Of a DNA stretch of 64,000 bases, positions 16,219-24,366 are shown piece by piece. Where the stretch lies: contig NZ_OY762512.1 in assembly GCF_963665995.1 (NCBI RefSeq), positions 2,728,001 through 2,792,000 on the forward strand. Direction: 5' to 3'. The translations under genes were made by a program, and so were the position numbers. Under the pieces are notes generated by a model. It had not been told where the DNA came from, ran no database searches, and saw only the letters and a program-made list of their open reading frames with translations. Positions within the stretch are counted from its first letter, which is position 1. Every line of letters begins with the position of its first letter. Origin of the DNA: Pleurocapsa sp. FMAR1. GTDB lineage: Bacteria > Cyanobacteriota > Cyanobacteriia > Cyanobacteriales > Xenococcaceae.

Positions 16219-18624
16219 GTGATTACCACAGAAACTTTAGATTTATTAGAATGGCATCGCCTATGCCAAAACTTATCCACTTTTGCAGCGACGAAACTGG
16301 GGGTTGTGGCAGCGCGTCAGTTGAAATTGCCGAATACGCAAGCAGAAAGCGAAAGATTATTAGCCCAAACAAAAGAGATATATAGCTTAGAACAAGAGTT
16401 AGATTCTGGCTGGACTTTCAAAGGAATAAAAGATGTAGGTGCAGCCTTGGAAAGAGTTAGCATCGGCGGGGTACTATCGGCACAAGAGCTTTTAGATTTG
16501 GCTACTACCCTGGCTGGGATGCGCTATCTACGTCGTTTAATTGACAGCAAAAGCGAATTACCTACCCTGACTAAATTAGTTGCCGATGTCCGCACCTATC
16601 CTGAAATAGAAAAAGACATTCATCACTGTATCGACGATCGCGCCGAAATAGCCGATCGCGCTAACCCCAAGTTAGCAGAAATCCGCAGCGAAATTAAAAA
16701 CCTACGTAGTCGAATTTATAAAGTGCTTCAGGGCATTATGCAGCGTAACTCTACGGCAATACAAGAAGCCGTAATCACTCAAAGAGGCGATCGCTTTGTT
16801 TTACCTGTCAAACCAGCTTCAAAGGAGACAATTAAGGGTATTGTTCATGATGTTTCCAGTACGGGTTCAACCTATTATATAGAGCCAAATGCAGTAGTAG
16901 GACTAGGTAATCAGTTACGGCAAAAAGAACGCCAAGAAAAGCGCGAAGAAGAGATAATCTTAAAAGCTTTATCAGAAAAGGTGAGGGAGGTACAATCAGA
17001 CTTAGAAGAAGTTTTAGCTGTAGCCACCATGTTAGATTTAGCTACAGCTAAGGCGCGATATGGCTTATGGTTAGAAGCCAATCCTCCTAGGTTTATTGAC
17101 ACCGCAAAAAGCGAAACCACAACCTTGCGTCGTCTGCGTCATCCTTTGTTGGTTTGGCAACAACGCCACGAGGAAGGAACAGAAGTAGTTCCCATTAATG
17201 TTTTAGTAAAACCCGAAACAAAAGTTGTGGCGATCACCGGACCAAACACGGGAGGTAAAACCGTTACCCTCAAGACAATGGGCTTGGCTGCGCTAATGGC
17301 AAAGGCTGGAATGTTTGTTCCCGCGCAAGTGCCTGTTGAGTTGCCTTGGTTTGATGTGATCTTAGCAGACATTGGCGATGAACAGTCTTTACAACAAAGC
17401 TTATCGACATTTTCGGGACATATACGCCGTATTAGTCGCATAATTGCAGCTTTAAAGGATAATGCTGCTGCCAACTCTCTGATCCTTTTAGACGAAGTTG
17501 GTGCAGGAACAGATCCCGTCGAAGGAAGTGCTTTGGCGATCGCCCTTTTAAAATATTTAGCAGAACACGGCTTATTAACTATTGCCACAACTCACTACGG
17601 GGAACTAAAAGCCCTTAAATACGAAGATTCTCGGTTTGAAAATGCCTCGGTAGAGTTTGACGACAGCACTCTTCAGCCTACTTATCGCCTGCTGTGGGGG
17701 ATTCCTGGGCGTTCTAATGCCCTGACTATAGCCCAGCGTTTAGGCTTAAACGATGAGATTATCGAACAAGCCCAATCTCTAGTGGGTACAGGTTCAGACG
17801 AAGATGTAAATCAAGTAATTGCAGCTTTAGAAGCACAAAGGCGAGAACAAGAAGCTAAAGCCCAAGAAGCAGGAAAGCTATTAGAACAAACCGAGCGTTT
17901 TTATGCTGAAGTATCAGCCAAGGCGGCTTCTCTTCAAGAAAGAGAACAGGCATTAAAAGTTTACCAGGAACAGGCGGTACAAGATGCGATCGCTCAAGCA
18001 AAAAAAGAAGTAGCAAAAGTTATTCATCGGCTACAGCAGGGCGATCGAACCATGCAAAAAACCCAACAGGCGACAGAGGCTTTAGACAGAATTACAGCTA
18101 AAGAATTAGCGAAAACTCAAACACCAAAAGCCAAAAAGCCAGGTTACAAGCCAAAAGTAGGTGAAAAAATTAGAATTCCTCGCCTCAATCAAACAGCAGA
18201 CGTACTCAGCTTTGACGAAGATACGGAACAGCTAGCGGTCAGGTTTGGCATCATGAAAATGAATGTCGGCTTGGCAGAGATTGAGTCTCTCGACGGACAA
18301 AAAGCCGAAGTCAAGCCTAAAACCCAAGCCACGAAAAAACCTCTGGCACAAACCCAGCCAAAAAAACCTGCGGTGATGGTAAGAACTTCTAAGAACACCT
18401 TAGATATACGTGGTCAAAGAGTAGATAATGCGGAAATTGAAATAGATAATGCGATCGCCAAGGCAATTGAATCAGGAGTACTCTGGATAATTCACGGCAA
18501 GGGTACAGGGCGTTTACGTCAGGGTGTGCATGAATTTCTTAAACGCCATTCTCAAGTAGACAAGTTTGAACTAGCTGAACAAAAAGAAGGTGGTTCGGGA
18601 GTAACGATAGTACATCTTAAGTAG
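16219..18624 (+). CDS. mutS2: Endonuclease MutS2
   Basis: The 801-residue product has the MutS2 core and lever regions (1-330), the MutS-type ATPase with Walker A GPNTGGKT at 341-348, LADIGDEQSLQQSLSTFSGH, Walker B LILLDEVGAGTDPVEGSAL and TTHYGELK. A coiled coil follows (about 530-640), then a basic linker and a C-terminal Smr nuclease domain (LDIRGQRVDNAEIEID, WIIHGKGTGRLRQGVHEFL). MutS2 suppresses recombination and acts in rescue of collided ribosomes in other bacteria. Start is GTG 16219 (MITTETLDLLEW), which matches the family N-terminus. Monocistronic. Confidence 0.93.
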   Translation: MITTETLDLLEWHRLCQNLSTFAATKLGVVAARQLKLPNTQAESERLLAQTKEIYSLEQELDSGWTFKGIKDVGAALERVSIGGVLSAQELLDLATTLAGMRYLRRLIDSKSELPTLTKLVADVRTYPEIEKDIHHCIDDRAEIADRANPKLAEIRSEIKNLRSRIYKVLQGIMQRNSTAIQEAVITQRGDRFVLPVKPASKETIKGIVHDVSSTGSTYYIEPNAVVGLGNQLRQKERQEKREEEIILKALSEKVREVQSDLEEVLAVATMLDLATAKARYGLWLEANPPRFIDTAKSETTTLRRLRHPLLVWQQRHEEGTEVVPINVLVKPETKVVAITGPNTGGKTVTLKTMGLAALMAKAGMFVPAQVPVELPWFDVILADIGDEQSLQQSLSTFSGHIRRISRIIAALKDNAAANSLILLDEVGAGTDPVEGSALAIALLKYLAEHGLLTIATTHYGELKALKYEDSRFENASVEFDDSTLQPTYRLLWGIPGRSNALTIAQRLGLNDEIIEQAQSLVGTGSDEDVNQVIAALEAQRREQEAKAQEAGKLLEQTERFYAEVSAKAASLQEREQALKVYQEQAVQDAIAQAKKEVAKVIHRLQQGDRTMQKTQQATEALDRITAKELAKTQTPKAKKPGYKPKVGEKIRIPRLNQTADVLSFDEDTEQLAVRFGIMKMNVGLAEIESLDGQKAEVKPKTQATKKPLAQTQPKKPAVMVRTSKNTLDIRGQRVDNAEIEIDNAIAKAIESGVLWIIHGKGTGRLRQGVHEFLKRHSQVDKFELAEQKEGGSGVTIVHLK

Positions 18625-18636
18625 ATCGCAATTGAA

Positions 18637-18870
18637 TTAAACTGTTTGCTCTTTGTTAATACGAGGCTGAACGTGACTGTAAATTTCATCTCTCGTTGTC
18701 AATGTTTTGAGATCGTATAGAGAGCCTGAAGATTTAGCTATGATGCTGCATCACCTCCAAAATAACGAGCCAGCCTTTCCGCAGTATCGGCGGAAATTGA
18801 GCGCCGTTCTTTGACAATTTCGTGTATTCGAGTAGCTGGAACATTTAAAGCTAATGCCAAAGCGTTAACA
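18637..18870 (-). pseudogene. higA: HigA antitoxin, C-terminal part, cut off by the IS element
   Basis: Reverse-strand reading gives VNALALALNVPATRIHEIVK, ERRSISADTAERLARYFGGD, AAS, the XRE/HigA helix-turn-helix. In relatives the next residue is Trp; here it is TAG. Downstream the frame shifts by 2 bases (an extra TA near TCTATACGATC) before YDLKTLTTRDEIYSHVQPR and the original stop at 18637. The gene is thus broken three ways: IS insertion, nonsense codon and frameshift. Its N-terminal half lies at 21448-21538. Confidence 0.8.
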
Positions 18871-19050
18871 CCTGGTTGACTGACAAAAGATGAAGAGAAA
18901 AACCTGAGAATAGAGATTCAGTAAAGAGTTGAGGGATTGACACAAAGCAAGGGGAGTCAGCACTCTGAGATTAGATACCACTCATAATTTCAGAATACTG
19001 TGAATCAAAACTCCCGTCTCTACAATGCCTTGAATCAATGGATGAGTCAA

Positions 19051-19672
19051 TAGAAGTTTGAAGACAGAAGTATGAAGGCGCGAAGTTTCAAGTTTGTTCG
19101 AGGGCTTGTACCTCATACGAAGGAAGAAGTTTGAAGTTTGAAGGAAGAAGGAATTCGGAATTCGGGAAGGATTTTTTGTAGCTCATACCTCACACCTCAT
19201 ACTTCGCGCCTTCATACCTCATACACAGGGCTATCGCCCAGATCGTCCGTCCTTCGGACGACTTCGATGCTTCGCATCGTGTAGGGCGAAGCCCTGGTAC
19301 CTCTACCAAACTAAGAGCGATCGTGAACGACGGGGCTTGCAACTATAGTGGAACAAAGGACTTGTCCGCATGTAGGAGGAAGTAGCTGTTTACGAAGTTT
19401 GAAGGAAGAAGTTTGAAGGAAGAAGGAAGAAAGATTTTTTGTACCTCATACGAAGGAAGAAGTAGCTGTTTTACTTCATACTTCATACCTCATACTTCAT
19501 ACTTCATGCAGCTGTTTTACTTCATACACGGACTCTCTGTCCGTCGCCGTTCCCGAGGAGACGTCGGAACGCAGAGAGCGTTCACCTCACACTTCGCGCC
19601 ACAGGGCTATCGCCCAGATCGTCCGTCCTTCGGACGACTTCGATGCTTCGCATCGTGTAGGGCGAAGCCCTG
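19051..19672. repeat. 622-bp non-coding element, copy A
   Basis: Inserted in the transposase gene and flanked by GTCAA on both sides (19046-19050, 19673-19677). Contents in order: purine-rich GAAGTTTGAAG-type repeats, a 75-base module (19224-19298), a unique middle part, pyrimidine-rich CTTCATACCTCATAC repeats, a hairpin CGGACTCTCTGTCCG, and a second exact copy of the 75-base module (19600-19674). No terminal inverted repeats and no convincing ORF; it puts a TAG directly into the transposase frame. Confidence 0.88.
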
Positions 19673-20232
19673 GTCAAGCTACTGACTGGTTACATTTATG
19701 TCATCTTCAAACTTGTATTTGGATGATAATTGCTTTAATACACACGGGCAATGTCAACCTGACAAAATGGTCGATGTACATCCCTGGTCGAGGGAAGTTG
19801 GCTGGGGGTAGACAGAGACGTATTCAGCGTTGGCTAAACAATCCTCGAATCAATGTCCATCGAATCAGAAAGTCCTTGGTCAAAGCAGCACTTGATGATT
19901 GGTCAGAATCAAAAATATTTTTGGCATTAGACACTTCACTGTTCTGGGATGAGTATTGCCTTGTGCGGCTTTGGGTTATTCATCGAGGGAGAGCTTTACC
20001 GTTGGTGTGGAGAGTGATGAACCATGAAAGTGCTAGTATTTCAGTTACCGATTATCGAGAGATGATTAAGCAGGCACAAGTTAGGCTACGAGAATCAGTT
20101 AAGGTAATTTTACTCGCGGAGCGAGGATTTATACATACCGAATTGATGACCATGCTGACAACTCAACTAGGATGGCATTATCGTCTCCGAATTAAGAGTA
20201 ATACCTGGATTTGGCGTGGAAGTTGGTGTCAA

Positions 20233-20854
20233 CAGAAGTTTGAAGACAGAAGTATGAAGGCGCGAAGTTTCAAGTTTGTTCGAGGGCTTGTACCTCATAC
20301 GAAGGAAGAAGTTTGAAGTTTGAAGGAAGAAGGAATTCGGAATTCGGGAAGGATTTTTTGTAGCTCATACCTCACACCTCATACTTCGCGCCTTCATACC
20401 TCATACACAGGGCTATCGCCCAGATCGTCCGTCCTTCGGACGACTTCGATGCTTCGCATCGTGTAGGGCGAAGCCCTGGTACCTCTACCAAACTAAGAGC
20501 GATCGTGAACGACGGGGCTTGCAACTATAGTGGAACAAAGGACTTGTCCGCATGTAGGAGGAAGTAGCTGTTTACGAAGTTTGAAGGAAGAAGTTTGAAG
20601 GAAGAAGGAAGAAAGATTTTTTGTACCTCATACGAAGGAAGAAGTAGCTGTTTTACTTCATACTTCATACCTCATACTTCATACTTCATGCAGCTGTTTT
20701 ACTTCATACACGGACTCTCTGTCCGTCGCCGTTCCCGAGGAGACGTCGGAACGCAGAGAGCGTTCACCTCACACTTCGCGCCACAGGGCTATCGCCCAGA
20801 TCGTCCGTCCTTCGGACGACTTCGATGCTTCGCATCGTGTAGGGCGAAGCCCTG
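20233..20854. repeat. 622-bp non-coding element, copy B
   Basis: Same length and, by eye, identical to copy A except for its first base (C instead of T). It is also flanked by GTCAA (20228-20232, 20855-20859). The orientation is the same as copy A. The identity of two non-coding copies 1,182 bases apart points to very recent insertion or gene conversion. Confidence 0.88.
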
Positions 20855-21447
20855 GTCAACCTAAAAACTTTCACTTTCATTTAGCAGAGGCAATTTGCTT
20901 ACACAACGTACAGATTCACAAAGGTGAATTTTCTGGCAAAGTTCATGTGATTCTTGGTCGCAACAACGTTAACGGCGAACTATGGGCAATTGTCAGTAAT
21001 AAAAAAACTACTCTACAAACCTTTGCTGAATATGGATTACGTTTTGATATCGAAGAGAATTTTTTAGATGACCAAGCTGGTGGTTGGAATGTTCAACGCT
21101 CGATGATTCGAGATGTATGCGCTTTGTCCCGTTTGTGGTTTATCTTATCTGTGGCTACTCTCTACGTTAGTGCCCAAGGTGTTGAGGTAGTTCGTATTGG
21201 CAAACGAAGATGGGTTGATACTCATTGGTTTCGTGGTAATAGCTATTTTAGGATTGGTTGGGATTGGGTCAAAGCTGCACTCATTAATGGTTGGAATTTA
21301 CTTCATTGCGTGACTTTCTCTAGTAATCAAGATCCCTCACCTGCAATGGCATCACGATCGCAATATCAAAAACGAGCAGATCAGTTGGAGTTCAAAGTTT
21401 TAACTTATTCCTACAATATTTCTTGAAAGTTTTGTCAGTCAATCAGG

Positions 21448-21538
21448 CGTTAACACTCATTCCTAAAGGCAAGATAAAGTCTTCTCTTAAAATTTCTCCT
21501 GGATGAACTGGACGCATAAGATTAATTGGACGGTTCAT
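21448..21538 (-). pseudogene. higA: HigA antitoxin, N-terminal part
   Basis: Reverse-strand ATG at 21538 reads MNRPINLMRPVHPGEILRED then FILPLGMSVNA, the canonical start of HigA antitoxins, and runs into the IS at 21447. HigA represses its own operon and neutralises the HigB mRNA interferase. No higB gene is left upstream; only NIDYY-stop, which could be the end of one, remains between this start and the MITE at 21574. Confidence 0.8.
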
Positions 21539-21573
21539 AATCTTGTTAGTAATAATCGATATTTTATTATTTT

Positions 21574-21686
21574 AGGACTTACGCAGTTTAACGAGTTTTG
21601 CCCCCCTAGCCCCCCAAATTTGGGGGGAACAAGAATATAAAAGTCTCCCAAGTTTGGGGGATTTAGGGGGCGAGTGCGTAAGTCCT
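21574..21686. mobile_element. 113-bp MITE with AGGACTTACGCA ends
   Basis: Terminal inverted repeats AGGACTTACGCA and TGCGTAAGTCCT border a GC-rich interior of hairpins (CCCCCCAAATTTGGGGGG). The dinucleotide TA is present at each junction (21573-21574, 21686-21687), as for Tc1/IS630-type targets. Non-autonomous elements with this end sequence are widespread in cyanobacteria. It lies just upstream of the broken higA. Confidence 0.85.
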
Positions 21687-21722
21687 ATATTTTATGCCGT
21701 GCTAGGTATGAAAGCCTAAAAA

Positions 21723-22338
21723 TTAGGCTTCCTGGTTGCTCATTTGTTTACGGGCTGCTATGATTTTACATAGACGAGAAGCACCATATAATCCTCCTAA
21801 AATTAAGATACCTAGGTCGGGTGATACGTCGAAGGGAACGGCAGTAGCGGGAGAGGAAGAAAAAGTATAGGCTCCATTGTAGGGAGCAGATTGACTGGAT
21901 TTATTATTTATAAGAGAATATTGAAATGATCCTTTTCTTAAACCAAAATTATGATGTATTCCCGTTAGAAGAACCATCTAAAGTATCTATAAGAAGAAAA
22001 TCATCCATCACTAATTCAGATCCATTTGAGGAAAAAATATTGCTGTAACCCCCTCTATTGAAAAAGGAGGAATTTGGTGTTCCAAAATTTCCTCCAGAAC
22101 CATAAAAAGTAAAGGTTTCACCATTACCTTGAGTAGTGATTTCCCAGTCCTCAAAATCTGATGTTGTTAAATTGCCAGGAATTGCACTATCTTTTACAGA
22201 AAAAGTTCCAGAAGAGGTATTTTGACCGACCGTTAAACCACTAAAAGAGAAATCAAAAGCTTGTGCTGATGACTGAATTGTCAATGCCAGAGTAGTTGCT
22301 AATCCAAATCCAGCAACTTTAGATAAATAATTCTTCAT
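21723..22338 (-). pseudogene. PFE-CTERM-like exported protein, frameshifted
   Basis: From ATG 22338 (MKNYLSKVAGFGLATTLAL) a signal peptide ending SAQAFD is followed by a Gly/Ser/Asn-rich domain (residues 25-125). The frame stops at 21949-21951 after GSSNG. A second frame overlapping it continues HHNFGLRKGSFQYSL and ends with AVPFDVSPDLGILILGGLYG then a basic tail, the short C-terminal sorting signal seen in cyanobacterial PFE-CTERM proteins. One base change near 21960 joins both parts into a normal 200-residue substrate of an exosortase-like system. It is either a pseudogene or a sequencing error. Confidence 0.65.
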
Positions 22339-22561
22339 TTTTGTAAAAATAAATAGATGAGATATATGCATCTCTAATATGGCTGTTGTCTTGTATTTTA
22401 GAAAACAGTATTTTTACGAAAAGTATAGAGTTACACAAAGATACTTTGTGTAATTTACTTAATTAGAAAACTTTTCAAATTCTTTTATTATCTTTGTTAA
22501 TTGCCGAATATTGATTACTAAGCTATAAAAAGGCTTATAGCTCTATCTCTTATTTTTATTC

Positions 22562-23320
22562 ATGCTAAAGTATCGTTTGTGGCGAATTAAACAAAGCTTT
22601 GTTGCTCGCACAAAAACAACCTTGGAATACAAAAGATTAAATATCCAGGTTGAACGAAACTCAACAAAAATTATTAATACTGTTGGTTATGTAATCTTTG
22701 CTGTTGTTTTATTAGACTATGCTTTTCTGTTAGCTTCGGCTCAATTTTCTGATTCTGATTGGGTGCATAGCACGGCTGGTGGTTTAGTGGAAAATGGTTG
22801 GGGGCTTTTGCTGGGATTTCTGTTTATTTTCTACCGTCGCGATCAGGATATTGTCAAACCAAAAGAGTTCTTTCTCCTCAAACTTATTTCTTGGTTGGCT
22901 TTAGTTATTGGTATTAGTTATTTTCTAGTTGCACCTTTGATTATTGGCAATGCTTTTCGGATTAATCGTAATTCTAAAGCACAAATGATCGCTCAAATTG
23001 ATGCAGCTAATACTCAAGTCGAGCAATATTCTACTCAGTTAGAAAAAGCTACTCCCGAACAGTTAGCTAGTGTATTAAAAAACTATCAATCTAACTCACC
23101 AGAACTAGAGATAACTAATAGGCAACAATTAAAAGAAAACTTACTAACCCAAGTTCAACAAAAGCAAAATCAAGCAAAAAAAGAACTACAAACTCAATTT
23201 ACATTACAGAAGAAAAAACTGTTTAAAATAACTGTCAAATGGTCAATGACAGCAATTATGACAGGGATGTGTTTTATATTGATTTGGAAATATACGACTT
23301 GGGCAAGAGTTGGTTATTAA
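22562..23320 (+). CDS. HpsJ-like membrane protein
   Basis: The 252-residue product has four predicted membrane helices: about 38-60 (GYVIFAVVLLDYAFLLASAQ), 74-92, 105-128 and 228-246. Between the third and fourth lies a long charged coiled coil (about 140-225; IDAANTQVEQYSTQLEKATP, then Gln/Lys-rich). This arrangement, with the conserved LxDYAFLLxxAxF start, matches the cyanobacterial HpsJ family, linked to hormogonium polysaccharide secretion or cyanoexosortase loci. Its neighbour is a PFE-CTERM-like protein, which fits a surface-export theme. Family assignment is by resemblance only. Confidence 0.6.
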   Translation: MLKYRLWRIKQSFVARTKTTLEYKRLNIQVERNSTKIINTVGYVIFAVVLLDYAFLLASAQFSDSDWVHSTAGGLVENGWGLLLGFLFIFYRRDQDIVKPKEFFLLKLISWLALVIGISYFLVAPLIIGNAFRINRNSKAQMIAQIDAANTQVEQYSTQLEKATPEQLASVLKNYQSNSPELEITNRQQLKENLLTQVQQKQNQAKKELQTQFTLQKKKLFKITVKWSMTAIMTGMCFILIWKYTTWARVGY

Positions 23321-23649
23321 GCTAAATCTATTGATGAGTTTAGAATAGGTTGATATGGATGAAGAAATAGAGCTAGATTCAACAACATAAATGGGGATTA
23401 AAAACCTTTTTAAATTAGATATAGTTTTTAAAATAGTGTTTGTAGATGAAAGGATTGAGTATAACTGCTATTAGTTTAAGAAGTTTTGCTGAGTGCATGA
23501 ATATTTTTCATACTTTTAAACCATGCTTATGAAAGGCTAGATAAATGTCGTAAATTTGAACTTGATACTTGAAAAGTGCGATCGCTTTCTAACAAATGTA
23601 TAAGTGATAATAATCGTTATAATTTACCCAAAATATACCAGTTAATAAA
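23321..23649. other. Intergenic, nothing recognised
   Basis: AT-rich spacer between the hpsJ-like gene and glutaredoxin, with one HIP1 site near 23579 and a possible -10 box (TATAAT-like) near 23615. No ORF, repeat or RNA structure stands out. Confidence 0.6.
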
Positions 23650-23970
23650 ATGCTTGATTTTCTTAATCCTCTTTTAAATCGTCATCCAGAAAAATATAAG
23701 GCTGATGTAGAAATTTATACTTGGGCTACCTGTCCATTTTGCATCCGTGCCAAGCTACTAATGTGGTGGAAAGGAGTTAAATTTACCGAATATAAAATAG
23801 ACGGCGATGAACAAGCTAGGGCGCAAATGGCTCAAAGGGCTAACGGTAGAAAAAGTGTACCTCAGATCTTTGTTAATAATCAGCATTTAGGTGGCTGTGA
23901 TGATCTCTATGATTTAGATGCTCAAGGACAATTAGAACCCCTGTTAATTAAAGCATCTAGTTCCGTTTAA
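23650..23970 (+). CDS. grxC: Glutaredoxin 3 (GrxC)
   Basis: The 106-residue product is a dithiol glutaredoxin: VEIYTWATCPFCIRAKLLMW carries the redox pair CPFC (near residue 27), with Phe in place of the usual Tyr. VPQIFVNNQHLGGCDDLYDL carries the cis-Pro loop and the GGCDD glutathione-binding motif. It reduces disulfides and mixed glutathione disulfides in the cytosol. A short N-terminal extension (about 18 residues, MLDFLNPLLNRHPEKY) precedes the thioredoxin fold. Own terminator directly downstream. Confidence 0.9.
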   Translation: MLDFLNPLLNRHPEKYKADVEIYTWATCPFCIRAKLLMWWKGVKFTEYKIDGDEQARAQMAQRANGRKSVPQIFVNNQHLGGCDDLYDLDAQGQLEPLLIKASSSV

Positions 23971-23974
23971 TTGC

Positions 23975-24017
23975 AAAAGGCGATCGCTCTATAAAGATAA
24001 CTGGCGATCGCCTTTTT
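23975..24017 (+). terminator. grxC terminator built from two HIP1 sites
   Basis: AAAAGGCGATCGC (23975-23987) pairs perfectly with GCGATCGCCTTTT (24004-24016), 16-base loop, T-run TTTTT. It begins 5 bases after the grxC stop codon. Both arms contain a HIP1 octamer. Confidence 0.85.
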
Positions 24018-24366
24018 ATTGACAAAGTTCTTATCTGCAACACCATCATGGGTATTTATTGGTAATAACTTTATTTTGTATTTTGGCTTTATTTTTAATG
24101 AATACTTTGATTATTTACTGCACTTTTCGGTTGAAATGATTAAGCCTTTATTTTCTGAAAATCTTCGCTTTTAACCAGCATAGCTAAAGGTCGTATTCGT
24201 TTTTTTTACTTGAATTTGGTTTTCTAAGGGGGAAATTAAGAACATCGTAATCCTATAGTTCCCTAGACTAAGATAGTAGATTGACTAGGAAGTAATTCAT
24301 AAGCTATTACTAACAAACATAGAACCTCTAAGCTGTAATAGTCATAAAATATAATTGAAAACCAGT
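24018..24366. other. Intergenic, probable promoter region of the proton-channel operon
   Basis: AT-rich, no ORF. TATAAT occurs at 24350-24355, only 12 bases before the chosen ATG, too close for a normal leader, so the functional promoter is probably further upstream. No other structure noted. Confidence 0.5.

Larger units (their letters stand above)
19000..21426 (+). pseudogene. IS4 family transposase, interrupted twice
   Basis: The frame starts at GTG 19000 (VNQNSRLYNALNQWMSQ), is cut at codon 17 by repeat A, resumes at 19678 (ATDWLHLCHLQTCIWM), is cut again at 20232 and resumes at 20860, ending with LEFKVLTYSYNIS at 21426. Removing both 627-base additions (622 plus one GTCAA each) gives a single 390-codon frame. 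DDE motifs: LALDTSLFW (first Asp), LLAERGF where relatives have LADRGF (Asp changed to Glu), and YGLRFDIEENFLDD (Glu). The IS is probably inactive on two counts. Confidence 0.88.
18871..21447 (+). mobile_element. IS4-type insertion sequence with two nested 622-bp insertions
   Basis: Ends are CCTGGTTGACTGACAAAA (18871-18888) and its inverted copy TTTTGTCAGTCAATCAGG (21430-21447), matching at 17 of 18 positions. The target duplication is CGTTAACA (18863-18870 and 21448-21455); fusing the flanks recreates a correct higA reading frame (GMSVNALALALNVP), which proves the boundaries. Without its two inner insertions the IS would be about 1.32 kb with one transposase gene. The transposase motifs fit the IS4 family. 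Confidence 0.88.

Noticed and set aside
19051-20854. Idea that the 622-bp elements are group I or group II introns
   Set aside because: No group II 5' GUGYG or domain V-like end is seen, and group I introns need a U at the 5' splice site, whereas copy B has C there.
19413-20864. Two identical ORFs beginning MKEEGRKIFCTSYEGRSSCF
   Set aside because: They lie wholly inside or mostly inside the 622-bp elements, consist of tandem-repeat peptides, and lack a ribosome site; I treat the elements as non-coding.
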